Below are positions 41,956 to 51,622 of a stretch of 64,000 nucleotides of DNA, piece by piece. A program made the position numbers and the translations under genes. The notes below the pieces were generated by a model, which was given only the letters and a program-made list of their open reading frames with translations, was not told where the DNA came from and did no database searches. Source of the stretch: Pyrinomonadaceae bacterium (GTDB lineage Bacteria > Acidobacteriota > Blastocatellia > Pyrinomonadales > Pyrinomonadaceae); contig JAIBCB010000002.1 in NCBI GenBank assembly GCA_019694355.1, forward strand, positions 248,001 to 312,000, in the 5' to 3' direction. How positions within the stretch are numbered: the stretch's first letter is position 1; each line of letters opens with the position of its first letter.

Positions 41956-42108
41956 CAGCTCTCAGCCGTCAGCTTTTAGCTTTCAGCCGCGTTTGCCCGC
42001 TGAAGCGGTAGGGGACATCATCTAAAGATCAAGATTTAAGAACAGCTATCAGCCGTCAGCTCTCAGCCGTCAGCTTTTAGCTTTCAGCCAGCTTGCCCGC
42101 TGAAGCGG
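41956..42108. repeat. Duplicated (N)TCAGC microrepeat element
   Basis: A 33-bp run of CTCTCAGCCGTCAGCTTTTA-type words is present twice without mismatch, at 41956-41988 and 42057-42089. Each copy is followed by nearly the same GCTTGCCCGCTGAAGCGG tail. A partial relative occurs at 32661-32701. No gene is present in 41925-42182. Confidence 0.8.
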
Positions 42109-42131
42109 ACAGTAGAAAGGGTTTGCTCTGA

Positions 42132-42151
42132 CCCCGCCCTAAAGGACGGGG
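42132..42151. repeat. REP-like palindrome downstream of xerC
   Basis: CCCCGCCC and GGACGGGG form a 7-of-8 stem around a TAAA loop. It is about 30 nt past the xerC stop on the minus strand and could end that transcript, although no T run follows; a REP-type repeat is equally likely. Confidence 0.5.
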
Positions 42152-42182
42152 CTATATGCCACCTCGCGGACGGTTTCTCATC

Positions 42183-43094
42183 TTACGCTTTTGGGTGGGC
42201 TTTGTCGTAAACCTCGATGAGTTTTTCCATTGAGACGTGGGTGTAGATCTGCGTTGAAGAGAGGCGTGCGTGGCCGAGGAGTTCCTGGATGTCGCGGAGG
42301 TCGGCGCCGTTGTCGAGCAGATGCGTTGCGAAGGTATGCCGCAGGCTGTGCGGCGAGATGCTATAGATCCCAGAACATTCCCGAATATATTTATCGACGA
42401 GGCGTCCGACGCTGCGTGTTGTCAGGCGGCCGCCGCGGCGATGCAGAAAGACGGCCTTTTCGTCGCGGGTCGTTTCCTTTCCGGCGGCGATGAAGATCGG
42501 CCGCGTGTCGTTCAGATAAAGCAGTAAGGCCATGAGCGCCGGTTCGCCGAACGGCACGATGCGTTCTTTCCGTCGTTTGCCGAGCACGCGTACGAGCCGC
42601 TCGGACGCGTCGATGTCCGACAAGTTTATTCCCACAAGTTCGCTCACGCGTATTCCGGTCGCGTATAGCATTTCGAGGATCGCACGGTCGCGGCGGCCGA
42701 GATCGGTGGCGATATTCGGCATTTCGATGAAGCGGACGGCGTCCTCCATCGAAAGATGAGCGGGAAGTTTGCGTTCGATGCGCGGTGTTGCGACGAGCTT
42801 TGCCGGATTCGATTCGACGCGATGTTCGCGAACGAGGAATTGAAAGAACGTCCGAAGCGATGCTAGTTTTCTTGCGATCGACGTCTTCTTATGATCGCCG
42901 TGGAGCGACGCCATCCATTCGCGGATCGTCAGGCGGTCGATCGCATCGATCTCGATGTCCTCACGCTTTTCTATCGACAAAAGCCAGAGGCGGAACTGTT
43001 CTAGGTCGCTGGCATAGTTCCGCTGTGTGTGCGGGCTGAGGTTGCGCTCGTATTTGAGATGCGAGAGGAATTCTGCGATAAGCGCGTTTAGCAT
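42183..43094 (-). CDS. xerC: Tyrosine recombinase XerC
   Basis: 303 residues from the ATG at 43094, giving the usual XerC start ([19 protein letters not shown]). N-terminal SAM-like core-binding domain ~1-90; catalytic domain with the first arginine in [13 protein letters not shown], the lysine near [25 protein letters not shown] (H-x-x-R), [11 protein letters not shown] (the H/W position) and the tyrosine in TQIYTHV. All catalytic residues are present. It resolves chromosome dimers at dif with XerD; a second recombinase at 55677 is the likely partner. It starts 25 nt after the VWA gene on the same strand. Confidence 0.85.
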   Translation of the reverse strand: MLNALIAEFLSHLKYERNLSPHTQRNYASDLEQFRLWLLSIEKREDIEIDAIDRLTIREWMASLHGDHKKTSIARKLASLRTFFQFLVREHRVESNPAKLVATPRIERKLPAHLSMEDAVRFIEMPNIATDLGRRDRAILEMLYATGIRVSELVGINLSDIDASERLVRVLGKRRKERIVPFGEPALMALLLYLNDTRPIFIAAGKETTRDEKAVFLHRRGGRLTTRSVGRLVDKYIRECSGIYSISPHSLRHTFATHLLDNGADLRDIQELLGHARLSSTQIYTHVSMEKLIEVYDKAHPKA

Positions 43095-43119
43095 AGTCTC
43101 TCGAACGAGTTTACCGTCT

Positions 43120-44184
43120 TTAGAGGCGTTTTGGCACGTAATAGCTTTTGCGTGCACGCACGTTCAGATCCGATCTGCCTTTGACGGCGACCGAGATCGT
43201 ACGCATTTGGCCGGGCGTCTCGCCCTCTTTGTCGGGATAAAAATAGATCGTAAATTGGTCAGCAAGATCGGCAGAAATACGTGAGAAGGCGGCGTCCATT
43301 TCGCGTTCGTCGATCGGGCTGAAGACCTCGCCGCCCGTTTGTGCCGTGATCTCGCCCATGCGGCGTTCAGCTGTCAGCGAGCGAATGTTTGCGTTTCCGC
43401 CGCGAACGCCCGTCCGTTTGAAATTCTCGAATGCCTTCGTATTCACGACAAAGACCTGGACATCGGCAAGCTGGAGCGCGCGTATCGAATCTTCGAGCGT
43501 CGTCTTTAGATCGCTGTAAGTATCTTCGCCATCCGAAACGAGAACGATGACGCGGCGGCCCGGTGCCTCGCGCATATATTGAGCGGCCTCGATCAGCCCG
43601 TCGAGAAGCGCGGTCGCTCCCTTTGGAAGCGGAAAGAGCTGGATCGCGTTCGTGATCGAGCCCATATCGCGTGTGAGCGGCTGCTCAAGCCGAGTTACAT
43701 CGGCTAGCGAAAACAACGCGGCCTGATCGCGGCCCGACCGTATCACTTTGCGGAAGAATCTTACAGCAGCTTCTTTTTCGAAATCGCGGGCAAGCGTAAC
43801 GCTGCTCGAATTGTCGAAGATCATCGCAAGGCTCACTTGTGCATCGCTTCGGACGAGTTCGCCGATCTGCGAGGCTTTGCCGTCAATAAAAAGGTCGAGG
43901 TCCGCAGCCTTCAGGTTCGTTACGGAACGTCCGCTGCGGTCGGTAATAAAGACGGGTATGGGTACGAGGAGCGAATCCACGCGGATAGTGTCAATGTCGT
44001 TGTCGGGCGTTTGCGGAGTCGGCGTGGGCTTTGGCTTTGCACGCGGCAATTCGGTCGGAATATAGACCGTCCCGCGGACAGGTGTTGGCGTAGGCGTTGG
44101 GTCGGTGCGCACGCGGCCGGACTGCGCAAAAGATGCCGCGGCCGAGATCGCCAGTAAGATAACGCAAATGACGGTCTTTATCAC
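43120..44184 (-). CDS. Secreted VWFA-related Acidobacterial-domain protein, short form
   Basis: 354 residues with a signal peptide ([21 protein letters not shown]) and a Pro/Thr-rich linker. The pre-VWA block reads [20 protein letters not shown] and [16 protein letters not shown]. The VWA core has a real MIDAS DxSxS in [12 protein letters not shown] and the later [17 protein letters not shown]. Less than half the length of the relative at 35416, it ends soon after the VWA domain. Exported, function unknown. It lies upstream of xerC with a 25-nt gap and is probably in one operon with it. Confidence 0.85.
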   Translation of the reverse strand: MIKTVICVILLAISAAASFAQSGRVRTDPTPTPTPVRGTVYIPTELPRAKPKPTPTPQTPDNDIDTIRVDSLLVPIPVFITDRSGRSVTNLKAADLDLFIDGKASQIGELVRSDAQVSLAMIFDNSSSVTLARDFEKEAAVRFFRKVIRSGRDQAALFSLADVTRLEQPLTRDMGSITNAIQLFPLPKGATALLDGLIEAAQYMREAPGRRVIVLVSDGEDTYSDLKTTLEDSIRALQLADVQVFVVNTKAFENFKRTGVRGGNANIRSLTAERRMGEITAQTGGEVFSPIDEREMDAAFSRISADLADQFTIYFYPDKEGETPGQMRTISVAVKGRSDLNVRARKSYYVPKRL

Positions 44185-44245
44185 TTAGCAAACAACGTGT
44201 CGATCATTGGATTCAGCAAGCGGGCAAAAATATGCCTGACCCATC

Positions 44246-46054
44246 TCAAAACGGCCATGCGAACGGCAGAACGACCATCACAACAACAAATAATACGGCG
44301 GTCAGCGGCACACCGACCTTCATATAATCCTTAAAATTATATCCGCCGGGACTCATTACGAGGACGTTGACCGCGTGGCTGAGCGGCGTGATGAATGCCA
44401 TCGAACATGCCATCGCGACTGCCATTATCAGGGTCCGTGGATCGACGCCTGTCTGATGAGCAAGCTGCACGGCAACAGGGCCGATGATCGCCGCCGTTAC
44501 CGAGCCGTTGATCATCTGAGTGGCGATCGCCGTTACAATGAACAACGCAGCTATCAGGATGTACGGGCCGTAGCCGCCGAGCAGGTGGAGCAGGCCTTGG
44601 GCCGCGTAACCGGCCGCATTCGTCTTTTGAAGGGCGTCGCCCATCGGAAGCATTCCGGCGACGAGAAAGACGCTTTTCCAACCGATCGCAGAGTATGCTT
44701 GTTCGGTCGTGATTATGCGGACGACGACCATCGCAAGAGCACCGCCGAGCATGATCGCGGCCGTCAGGTCGGGAAGGAATGCTGCGAGGCCGAGCGTTCC
44801 GAAAAAGATCATCAACGCGGCGCGTCCCTTGCCCGGCACGGTGATCTCGACCTCTTCATCTGACGCGAGGAGCAGAATGTCCGGGTCGTCCTTCATTACG
44901 TGCAGCTTTTCACGCGGGCCCTGGAGCAGAAGTGCGTCGCCGAAATGGAGCTTTTCGTCGCCGAGGTCCATGATGACCTCGCGGTCGCCGTGCCAGATCG
45001 CGAGAACGCTCATTCCGTATTTTTCGCGGAAGTGCGCATCGCGGATCGTCTTCCCGATGAGACGCGAACGCGGCGGCAGCATCGCCTCGACCACGTCGAT
45101 CGCCGGTGATTCGAGGTCGCTCTCGTGCCACTCCGTCTCCGGCAAGAACTCCATAAAGGGTTCGATATCGCGTTTGCGAAAATCTGCTTCGTCGCCTTCG
45201 AGGACGAGGATATCGCCGCGTCGAATATGCCGCTGCGGTGTTGGATGCAGGATGCGTTTCCCTTCTCGTTCGATACCGACGATGTTGATGTCGTAATCCT
45301 CGCGAAGAGTGCACTCGGCGATCGTGCGGTCGATCAGCATCGAACCGTCCGGCACGCGGGCCTTAAAGAGCATCGCACCAAGGCCGTAAGCTTCTATAAG
45401 GTCCCCACGGTCGGAGGCCGGCATGTGCGTACGTTCGAGCGGCGATTCGCCGGGCAGCGAGTTGCGGCCGATGAACGCGACGTAGAGAATGCCGACGACG
45501 ACGATCGGCAGGCCAACGTATCCGAAATCTGTCAGGCCGAAGACGGGAAGTGCGTTGTCCCGAAGGACGGAATTCAGAATGATGTTCGACGTCGTAAAAA
45601 GCGTTGCCGTGCCGCCGAGGATCGTCGAAAATGCGAGCGGTATCAGAAGCCGCGAAGTGTTCACGCCCGAACGCTTTGCAAGGCCGGACATCGCCGGCAG
45701 CAGGACCGCGGCCGACGCGATGTTGTTCATAAAGAGCGAAAGGAACGCACCGGCGATCATCACGACGATCGTCAAACGCAGTTCGCCCGTACCGCCGACC
45801 TTCAGCAGGATGTTGCCGACCTGTTCTGTGACGCCAGTCCGCTGGAGCGATTCCGTCAGTACGAAGATCGAGATGATGACGATCACTGCCGAACGGCTGA
45901 AACCCGAGAATGCCTCGGCCGGCGTCAACACGCCTGTCAGCCCAAGCGCCACGACAACAAGCAGCGCAACAAGGTCGGCCGCAAGCCTGCCGCTTAAAAA
46001 AAGCACGAGCGCGATCCCGAGGATCACGCAGGTTATGATCAGCTGGTTTTCCAT
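44246..46054 (-). CDS. SLC13/DASS-family anion permease with TrkA-C domains
   Basis: 602 residues. Two halves of membrane helices (about residues 1-200 and 395-602) enclose a soluble insert of two TrkA-C/RCK_C domains (~205-375, with ILVLEGDEADFRKRD and ALLLQGPREKLHVM). Transport motifs typical of the family are FMNNIASAAVLLPA in the first half and a matching re-entrant region (NGSVTAAIIGPVAV) in the second. Members import sulfate, phosphate or dicarboxylates with sodium; the insert may sense a nucleotide or ligand. The start lies just 2 bp from the Rhs fragment frame reading the other way, so the upstream region has been altered by that insertion. Confidence 0.85.
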   Translation of the reverse strand: MENQLIITCVILGIALVLFLSGRLAADLVALLVVVALGLTGVLTPAEAFSGFSRSAVIVIISIFVLTESLQRTGVTEQVGNILLKVGGTGELRLTIVVMIAGAFLSLFMNNIASAAVLLPAMSGLAKRSGVNTSRLLIPLAFSTILGGTATLFTTSNIILNSVLRDNALPVFGLTDFGYVGLPIVVVGILYVAFIGRNSLPGESPLERTHMPASDRGDLIEAYGLGAMLFKARVPDGSMLIDRTIAECTLREDYDINIVGIEREGKRILHPTPQRHIRRGDILVLEGDEADFRKRDIEPFMEFLPETEWHESDLESPAIDVVEAMLPPRSRLIGKTIRDAHFREKYGMSVLAIWHGDREVIMDLGDEKLHFGDALLLQGPREKLHVMKDDPDILLLASDEEVEITVPGKGRAALMIFFGTLGLAAFLPDLTAAIMLGGALAMVVVRIITTEQAYSAIGWKSVFLVAGMLPMGDALQKTNAAGYAAQGLLHLLGGYGPYILIAALFIVTAIATQMINGSVTAAIIGPVAVQLAHQTGVDPRTLIMAVAMACSMAFITPLSHAVNVLVMSPGGYNFKDYMKVGVPLTAVLFVVVMVVLPFAWPF

Positions 46055-46056
46055 CC

Positions 46057-47130
46057 GTGACGTTGAAGCCCGAGAACCGTCAAATAGAGTTTAATTCGAA
46101 TGGACAAAAGTTGCGAAAAGGTGCGATACAAATAGTTGAAATAAGCGCGGAACGCGGACGCCTTTCGGCGGGGAATGTTGTTTCGAGGCGGGATTTTTTG
46201 CCGTTTGGTGAGGAGCTTTATGCTGACGGAGTGCATTGGACGGTCGCGGGCAAGTACTTGCTAACGGGACAGGACGGCGTGCGGCAACGCTTTACGGGCT
46301 ATCAAAAAGACACCGAGACCTCGCTCGACTTCGCCGAAGCCCGCATGTACGCCAACACCTACGGCCGCTTCACCGCCGTCGATCCGCTGCTGGCAAGCGG
46401 CAAGTCCGCCAACCCCCAGACGTTCAACCGTTACATATACGTCCTAAACAACCCGCTGCTCCTTACTGATCCTGATGGTCTCCAAGTGACAAGCAACCCC
46501 GACGAAGATTCTATTAAGCTCGAAACACAACTAAGCAGAAAGGCACCTTGGGTGGGGAACGTCCGTGTCATACACAACGGAAGAGAGGTAAAGAACGATT
46601 TGTATGTAGGCGATCAATTCACAATCGAATGGAAGTTTCGAATAAATAAGTTGGACGATCCGAAGAGGATCCAACGGGCTAGTACGGTTTCGGGAGTGGA
46701 CCGGGACCGCTCAACTGGCTTCTCAAACGGCAAGCCAATCGGCACGGAGACAGAAATAACCAAGGGAAACGATTCATTCTCCGATGCTGAGGGCATTAAA
46801 AGATTGGGCGATGCCAAGATTGTGACCGTGGGTGCAAGAGCTGATGAAACTGAGGTAACCATGTCTCAGACTTTTGAGATTATCGGTCGAAAGGATGGAA
46901 CTCCAGGTGCGTCAAACCAGATCAACTTTCAAATTACGGTAGTTGATCCGAGAGCTCCTTTGACGCCAAACCGCAATAGCACAAAAATGGAAAAGGGGCC
47001 CCTACCGGCTAACCCGGCAATTTTTACGACGAGAACGAACGATCCAAGGAGAGATGTTACAAGCGATCCATCGAAGGCGATTTCATATCGAAATCGCAAA
47101 CGGTCGAAAGAAGAAGAGGAAGAGGAATAG
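46057..47130 (+). pseudogene. Rhs core 3' fragment with variable C-terminal domain (copy B)
   Basis: Rhs homology starts abruptly at about 46170 (GNVVSRRDFLPFGEELYADG), passes FTGYQKDTETSLDFAEARMY and TYGRFTAVDPLLASG, and ends with NRYIYVLNNPLLLTDPDG, the normal end of the Rhs core. The upstream 110 nt carry no Rhs sequence, so the N-terminal part is lost. After DPDG comes a tip domain of about 215 residues, beta-rich and polar, ending in a run of six glutamates; it matches no toxin family I know. The frame is open to its stop. 46170-46340 repeats 32227-32397 of copy A. Confidence 0.8.
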
Positions 47131-47160
47131 CATTGCTCGGCTTCCGAACGGGAGAAAAGT

Positions 47161-47802
47161 ATGAGTGGAATTAAAATGGGTGTTGAAAAGTTCCTTTTGG
47201 TATTAGTCATTTTGATAGCCTGCGTCGGAACAAGCCGTTCGCAGATCGGACCGCACCCGGTATTCGTAAAGCATATCGTTATCGACGCAGAGCAGGATCC
47301 TAGGTTCATCTGGGCGATCGCGAACTCGGCAGTGCCTTGGGGAGGACTAACTACCCAGAATGACCTTGACTGTTTAAAAGCAAACTTAGGCGATACAGGT
47401 GTATTTTCGAAGGTCGCACTGCGGTTGCACAAGTTGGATGATCCCGACGCATACGAACTCGTAGTTTCTCTTGTATTTAAGAGAACCACTCCCACCTACA
47501 AGATTGAGAATATTGAGGTTGCAAACCTTGTCGGCGTTGATATTGATGCCCTGAACCGTGAGATTCATGCCCAGCGTATGGTCAACACAGTCCTCTCGCT
47601 CCGCACCGCAGACTATGCGATTTTTGAAGACCGCCTAAGAGAACTTATACGAAAGCATACCAAACAAGATCAGAGTGTCAGGCCGATCTTTAGTCTCCGA
47701 GTTGACAAGGGCGACAAGGTACAAGTTTTTGTTACGGAGCGACCGACTGGGCCGTGCATCATCTCTGCTCGACAGCCAAAAGGAACGGCGAGACTTCCTT
47801 AG
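47161..47802 (+). CDS. Secreted protein with POTRA-like segment beside the Rhs tip
   Basis: 213 residues with a signal peptide (FLLVLVILIACVGTSRSQ). The middle part, DLDCLKANLGDTGVFSKVAL followed by ELVVSLVFK and a second beta segment YKIENIEVANLVG, resembles a POTRA module as in BamA/Omp85 proteins, though no beta barrel follows. GC is lower than in the core genes. Directly downstream of an Rhs tip gene, it could be the exported immunity protein for that tip. Both ideas are weak. Confidence 0.5.
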   Translation: MSGIKMGVEKFLLVLVILIACVGTSRSQIGPHPVFVKHIVIDAEQDPRFIWAIANSAVPWGGLTTQNDLDCLKANLGDTGVFSKVALRLHKLDDPDAYELVVSLVFKRTTPTYKIENIEVANLVGVDIDALNREIHAQRMVNTVLSLRTADYAIFEDRLRELIRKHTKQDQSVRPIFSLRVDKGDKVQVFVTERPTGPCIISARQPKGTARLP

Positions 47803-47810
47803 TCGGACTA

Positions 47811-48052
47811 AAAAGTTTGATTTTCTGAACGGGAAGAGGAATCTTGGATTTAAGGCAGGGGTTGGTGGCGGCATGACATCCGTTCCCCAAGGGGATGGGT
47901 CTTTCCGTGAAGGCATTACATGGGGTTGGTCACCCAGTCCGGTACCAAGCGGTGGGGCGGACATAAACTATTCCCCGACGACCTGGACTTTCAATCCACA
48001 TAGATGGTATTTCGGTCCAGACCGTCAAAATAGCGACCCAAAGGAGCGTTAA
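47811..48052 (+). pseudogene. Possible remnant reading frame after the POTRA-like gene
   Basis: An open frame shifted relative to the preceding gene encodes KKFDFLNGKRNLGFKAGVGG, then REGITWGWSPSPVPSGG, and ends at 48052. It has no clear start codon or ribosome site, overlaps the previous gene's end if extended, and may be a frameshifted tail of that gene or a leftover Rhs C-terminus. Low confidence. Confidence 0.3.
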
Positions 48053-48055
48053 GGC

Positions 48056-48490
48056 ATGCTAACCCACAAAGTTCCTGTTAAGCTTGGCGGGCTAGTAAAA
48101 GCGCTCCTTGTAGTACTTTCAGTCTGTGCGATGTCGTGTAACAGTCCGTCGAACGAAGACGTTGAACGACAAATAGCGTCGTCCTCGTTGTTGAGAAAAG
48201 TTGACTCTCTTTGTTCCAGCCTTCCCGCAGTACCAACGCTGCATCTCAAATACAAACGTCTTAGTGGAAATAGTGGTATCTCCTCTATCACGTTTTTTTA
48301 CTCAAAATCGATCCCGTTCGACGATGTGATGCAAACCTATTCGAAATGGCTTGAGACAAACGGCTGGGAAAAGAATACCGACCTCCTCTCGACCAGTTAT
48401 GGTAACTACCGAAAGGGAAATGAGCAAATATCGATTGAGCTGATGGATGCCGACACACTCGCAATCGACTGCATGACGGAGAATCCATGA
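48056..48490 (+). CDS. Small lipoprotein in the Rhs relic region
   Basis: 144 residues with a lipoprotein signal ending CAMSC (residues ~12-28). The mature part is mixed alpha/beta, with LHLKYKRLSGNSGISSITFF and DDVMQTYSKWLETNGWEKN, the latter like a small alpha/beta sandwich seen in several uncharacterised lipoproteins. It is followed in the same frame, right after its stop, by Rhs sequence. An exported immunity lipoprotein is a fair guess but unproven. Confidence 0.55.
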   Translation: MLTHKVPVKLGGLVKALLVVLSVCAMSCNSPSNEDVERQIASSSLLRKVDSLCSSLPAVPTLHLKYKRLSGNSGISSITFFYSKSIPFDDVMQTYSKWLETNGWEKNTDLLSTSYGNYRKGNEQISIELMDADTLAIDCMTENP

Positions 48491-48778
48491 GCTAATATCG
48501 CGAGGCAGACGCTGACCGCACCGGGGGCGGGCTTTGTGCAGAGTTATCGTTATGATTCGCTTTATCGGCTGACGGAAGCGAAGGAGACGAGCGGGGCGGT
48601 GCAGAATTGGATACAGAATTGGGAGTATGATCGTTACGGGAATCGGACGGGGTTCACGCAGAATATCGCGGGTATGACGAACGCTCCGACTCCGACGACT
48701 AATTACACTGCCACGGATTATCTGCACGACGATATTTTCGCAAAAGGGGAATTGCCACGAGCTTTAGCTCGTGGTTAG
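48491..48778 (+). pseudogene. Rhs-repeat fragment (copy C)
   Basis: From the codon after the lipoprotein stop the frame reads RQTLTAPGAGFVQSYRYDSL, then WEYDRYGNRTGFTQNIAG and TNYTATD. These are classic YD-repeats from the region upstream of that in copy A (which also has TNYTATD). It breaks off at 48733 and runs into a hairpin and a stop. It has no start codon of its own and is a relic. Confidence 0.8.
48755..48774. repeat. REP-like perfect palindrome at the Rhs copy C breakpoint
   Basis: CCACGAGC (48755-48762) and GCTCGTGG (48767-48774) form an 8-bp perfect stem with loop TTTA, exactly where the Rhs sequence ends. It is like the palindromes at the end of copy A. Confidence 0.7.
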
Positions 48779-48964
48779 CGTTGCTCAAGATTTCACCGGA
48801 GCGCGCGGAGCACACGCGACAGAGTCATGTCGGCGGCGAACCCCGACCGCACTGTCAAAGGGCAAGCCCAAAACGGAAGCCAGAAGCCCAAATCCAAATC
48901 CGCATTCCCAAATCAGGCCTGCCGGTTCTGTTTCCGCTTCCGGTCGGCTACAATATTTTTCGAA

Positions 48965-50653
48965 ATGAGTGAACAAGAACCGAACAAGATCATCTTTTCG
49001 ATGGTCAAGGTCAGCAAGTTTTACGATAAGAAGCCTGTTTTGAAGGACATTTATCTTTCGTTCTTTTACGGAGCGAAGATCGGCGTGCTTGGGTTGAATG
49101 GTGCGGGCAAATCGAGCCTGCTCCGGGTGATCGCGGGTACGGACAAGGATTTTAACGGCGAGGTCGTCTTTTCGCAGGGTTACAGCGTCGGGTTTCTCGA
49201 ACAGGAACCGAAACTCGATGACGCGAAGACGGTTCGCGAGATCGTCGAAGAAGGAGCACAAGAGACGGTCGATCTTCTGAAAGAGTTCGAAGAGATCAAC
49301 GCCAAATTCGCCGAGCCGATGGATGACGACGCGATGGCAAAGCTCATCGAGCGTCAGGGCGAAGTGCAGGAAAAGCTCGATGCGGCCGACGCGTGGGACC
49401 TCGATTCGCGGCTTGAGATGGCGATGGACGCCCTGCGTTGTCCGCCGCCGGAAACTCCGATAAAGAACCTTTCGGGCGGCGAAAAACGCCGTGTCGCTCT
49501 CTGCCGTCTGCTTCTTCAAAAGCCCGACATTCTCCTGTTGGACGAACCTACGAACCACCTCGATGCCGAGACCGTCGCATGGCTCGAACAGCATCTGCAG
49601 CGTTACGCGGGCACTGTCATCGCAGTCACGCACGACCGATATTTCCTCGATAATGTCGCGGGCTGGATCCTCGAACTCGATCGCGGCGAGGGCATTCCGT
49701 GGAAAGGGAATTATTCGAGTTGGCTCGAACAGAAGGAAGAGCGGCTCGCGAAGGAACAAAAGGCCGACGACAAGCGTGCAAAGACCTTGCAGCGTGAGCT
49801 CGACTGGATACGTATGTCGCCGAAAGGCCGGCACGCGAAATCAAAGGCACGCATCAACGATTATGAGGCGATGGTCGCCACGGAATCCGAGAAACACGCC
49901 GATGATCTCGAGATATACATTCCGCCCGGCCCGCGTCTCGGCGATGTCGTCATCGAGGCCCAAGGCGTTTCGAAAGCGTATGGCGAGACCGTGCTTTTCG
50001 AAGGCCTCGAGTTCTCATTGCCGAAAGGCGGCATCGTCGGTGTGATCGGCCCGAACGGCGCCGGCAAAACGACGCTCTTTCGCCTTATCACCGGACAGGA
50101 ATCGGCGGATGCGGGTTCGTTCAAGGTCGGCTCGACCGTAAAACTCGGCTATGTCGATCAGTCAAGGGATAGTCTCGACGGCGACAAGACGGTATTTGAC
50201 GAGATAGCCGACGGCCTCGATAACGTGCTGCTCGGGACGCGTACGATGAACGCGAGGACGTATGTCTCAAAGTTCAATTTCTCGGGCGCCGACCAGCAGA
50301 AGCGAGTCGGCCAGCTTTCGGGCGGCGAGAGAAACCGCGTCCATTTGGCGAAGATGCTCAAGACAGGTGCCAATGTCCTGTTGCTCGACGAGCCGACCAA
50401 CGATATTGACGTGAACACGATGCGTGCGCTCGAAGAAGCTCTTGAAAACTTTGCGGGCTGCGCCGTCGTAATAAGTCACGACAGATGGTTTTTAGACCGC
50501 ATCGCGACGCACATCCTCGCGTTCGAGGGTGAGAGCCGCGTTGAATTTTTTGACGGAAATTACACCGAGTACGAGGCCGACCGAAAACGCCGTCTTGGAC
50601 ACGATGCAGATCAGCCGCATCGCATCAAATACCGCAGCCTGACGCGTGCCTGA
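48965..50653 (+). CDS. ettA: Energy-dependent translational throttle protein EttA (ABC-F)
   Basis: 562 residues from the ATG at 48965; the longer frame upstream runs into the Rhs relic spacer. Two ABC domains: Walker A GLNGAGKSS, signature LSGGEKRRVALCRLLL, Walker B ILLLDEPTNHLDAETVAWLE; then GPNGAGKTT, LSGGERNRVHLAKML, VLLLDEPTNDIDVNTMRALE. The DEPTNHLD box, the arm insertion in domain one (around AEPMDDDAMAKLIERQGEVQ) and the linker with KGRHAKSKARINDYE identify the EttA branch. It binds the ribosomal E site and gates entry into elongation according to ATP/ADP. Confidence 0.9.
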   Translation: MSEQEPNKIIFSMVKVSKFYDKKPVLKDIYLSFFYGAKIGVLGLNGAGKSSLLRVIAGTDKDFNGEVVFSQGYSVGFLEQEPKLDDAKTVREIVEEGAQETVDLLKEFEEINAKFAEPMDDDAMAKLIERQGEVQEKLDAADAWDLDSRLEMAMDALRCPPPETPIKNLSGGEKRRVALCRLLLQKPDILLLDEPTNHLDAETVAWLEQHLQRYAGTVIAVTHDRYFLDNVAGWILELDRGEGIPWKGNYSSWLEQKEERLAKEQKADDKRAKTLQRELDWIRMSPKGRHAKSKARINDYEAMVATESEKHADDLEIYIPPGPRLGDVVIEAQGVSKAYGETVLFEGLEFSLPKGGIVGVIGPNGAGKTTLFRLITGQESADAGSFKVGSTVKLGYVDQSRDSLDGDKTVFDEIADGLDNVLLGTRTMNARTYVSKFNFSGADQQKRVGQLSGGERNRVHLAKMLKTGANVLLLDEPTNDIDVNTMRALEEALENFAGCAVVISHDRWFLDRIATHILAFEGESRVEFFDGNYTEYEADRKRRLGHDADQPHRIKYRSLTRA

Positions 50654-50695
50654 GCGCGAGGCCGCGTCGAAATATTGCAAGGGGATCCTAAGAAA

Positions 50696-51556
50696 TTGTT
50701 TTTGAAGTTCTTTAGGTCAGTAAAATTTTTGTTCCTTGTCGCTGCCCTTACGGCCTGCGGCACGAAGGTCGAGACCACTCCCGCGGTGAACAACGCTCCG
50801 CCGCCCGCCGCCGAGATCAAAGCGACGCCGGAACCAACGCCTTCGATCCCAAATCTTCAGGCGGAATTGCTCGACGACCGGAATAGAACGACAAACTCGC
50901 CTTTGGGCACGTTCGATTTCAAGAACCACACATACGAACTGCCACGCGGTTGGCAAAACCCTGACGGCACGACCGAGATCACGCTCGCGAATGGCAAGGT
51001 CGCTCCTGTCGAAGCCGCCACGAAAGATGATATGGACCCGGAAACAAAGGCCGCCGTCAAGGCGGAACGCCGTATCGGGATGTCCTACATTACGACCAAA
51101 TATTTTGATGTTACGGGAGACGGCGAGGACGAAGCCTTTGTCGTTCTGAAGATCGAGACGGCGGGTTCGGCGATCCCGCAGCTCGTTTATGTTTTTACGT
51201 GGAAAGACGGCAAACCCGAGCTGATCTGGCCTTTTCGCACGGGCGATCGAGCCGACGGCGGCTTGAAAGACCTGCGTGCGGAGAACGGCGAACTCGTCGT
51301 CGAACTCTACGGCCGCGACCGCTTCATCCTCGGCCAGACCGAGACCGGCAAGATCACCGGCGACGAAGAACAGCTCTGCTGCCCGACATCTTTCACACGT
51401 TCCCGCTACAAATGGAACGGCAAGAACTTCCTGATGCAGGGCAAACGCCTCACATTCTCGGTCGAAGACCCCAACGCCCCGCCGATCGAAAATCTCGGTG
51501 ACATTATGAACGATCCCGCCAAGGCCAAGAAGTACCTCGAATCAACCAGCCGCTAA
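50696..51556 (+). CDS. Hypothetical lipoprotein
   Basis: 286 residues from a TTG at 50696 with AAGGGGAT about 11 nt upstream; an in-frame TTG at 50675 would add 7 residues. Lipoprotein signal FLFLVAALTACGT, then a Pro/Thr linker. The body contains FDFKNHTYELPRGWQNPDGT and YFDVTGDGEDEAFVVLKIET, the latter resembling an FG-GAP/EF-hand-like VTGDGxDE motif seen in surface lipoproteins, and ends in a basic helix. Function unknown. It follows ettA by 42 nt and may be cotranscribed. Confidence 0.7.
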   Translation: MFLKFFRSVKFLFLVAALTACGTKVETTPAVNNAPPPAAEIKATPEPTPSIPNLQAELLDDRNRTTNSPLGTFDFKNHTYELPRGWQNPDGTTEITLANGKVAPVEAATKDDMDPETKAAVKAERRIGMSYITTKYFDVTGDGEDEAFVVLKIETAGSAIPQLVYVFTWKDGKPELIWPFRTGDRADGGLKDLRAENGELVVELYGRDRFILGQTETGKITGDEEQLCCPTSFTRSRYKWNGKNFLMQGKRLTFSVEDPNAPPIENLGDIMNDPAKAKKYLESTSR

Positions 51557-51622
51557 ACGATGAGCCGGGTCGCTTCCCGAATATTGCTAATCGAATCCGC
51601 TGAAAAATGATAGGATGGCACT

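Noticed and set aside
48827..48964. 46-codon N-terminal extension of ettA
   Set aside because: It reads through the Rhs relic spacer as low-complexity Lys/Ser/Pro; EttA normally starts as at 48965.
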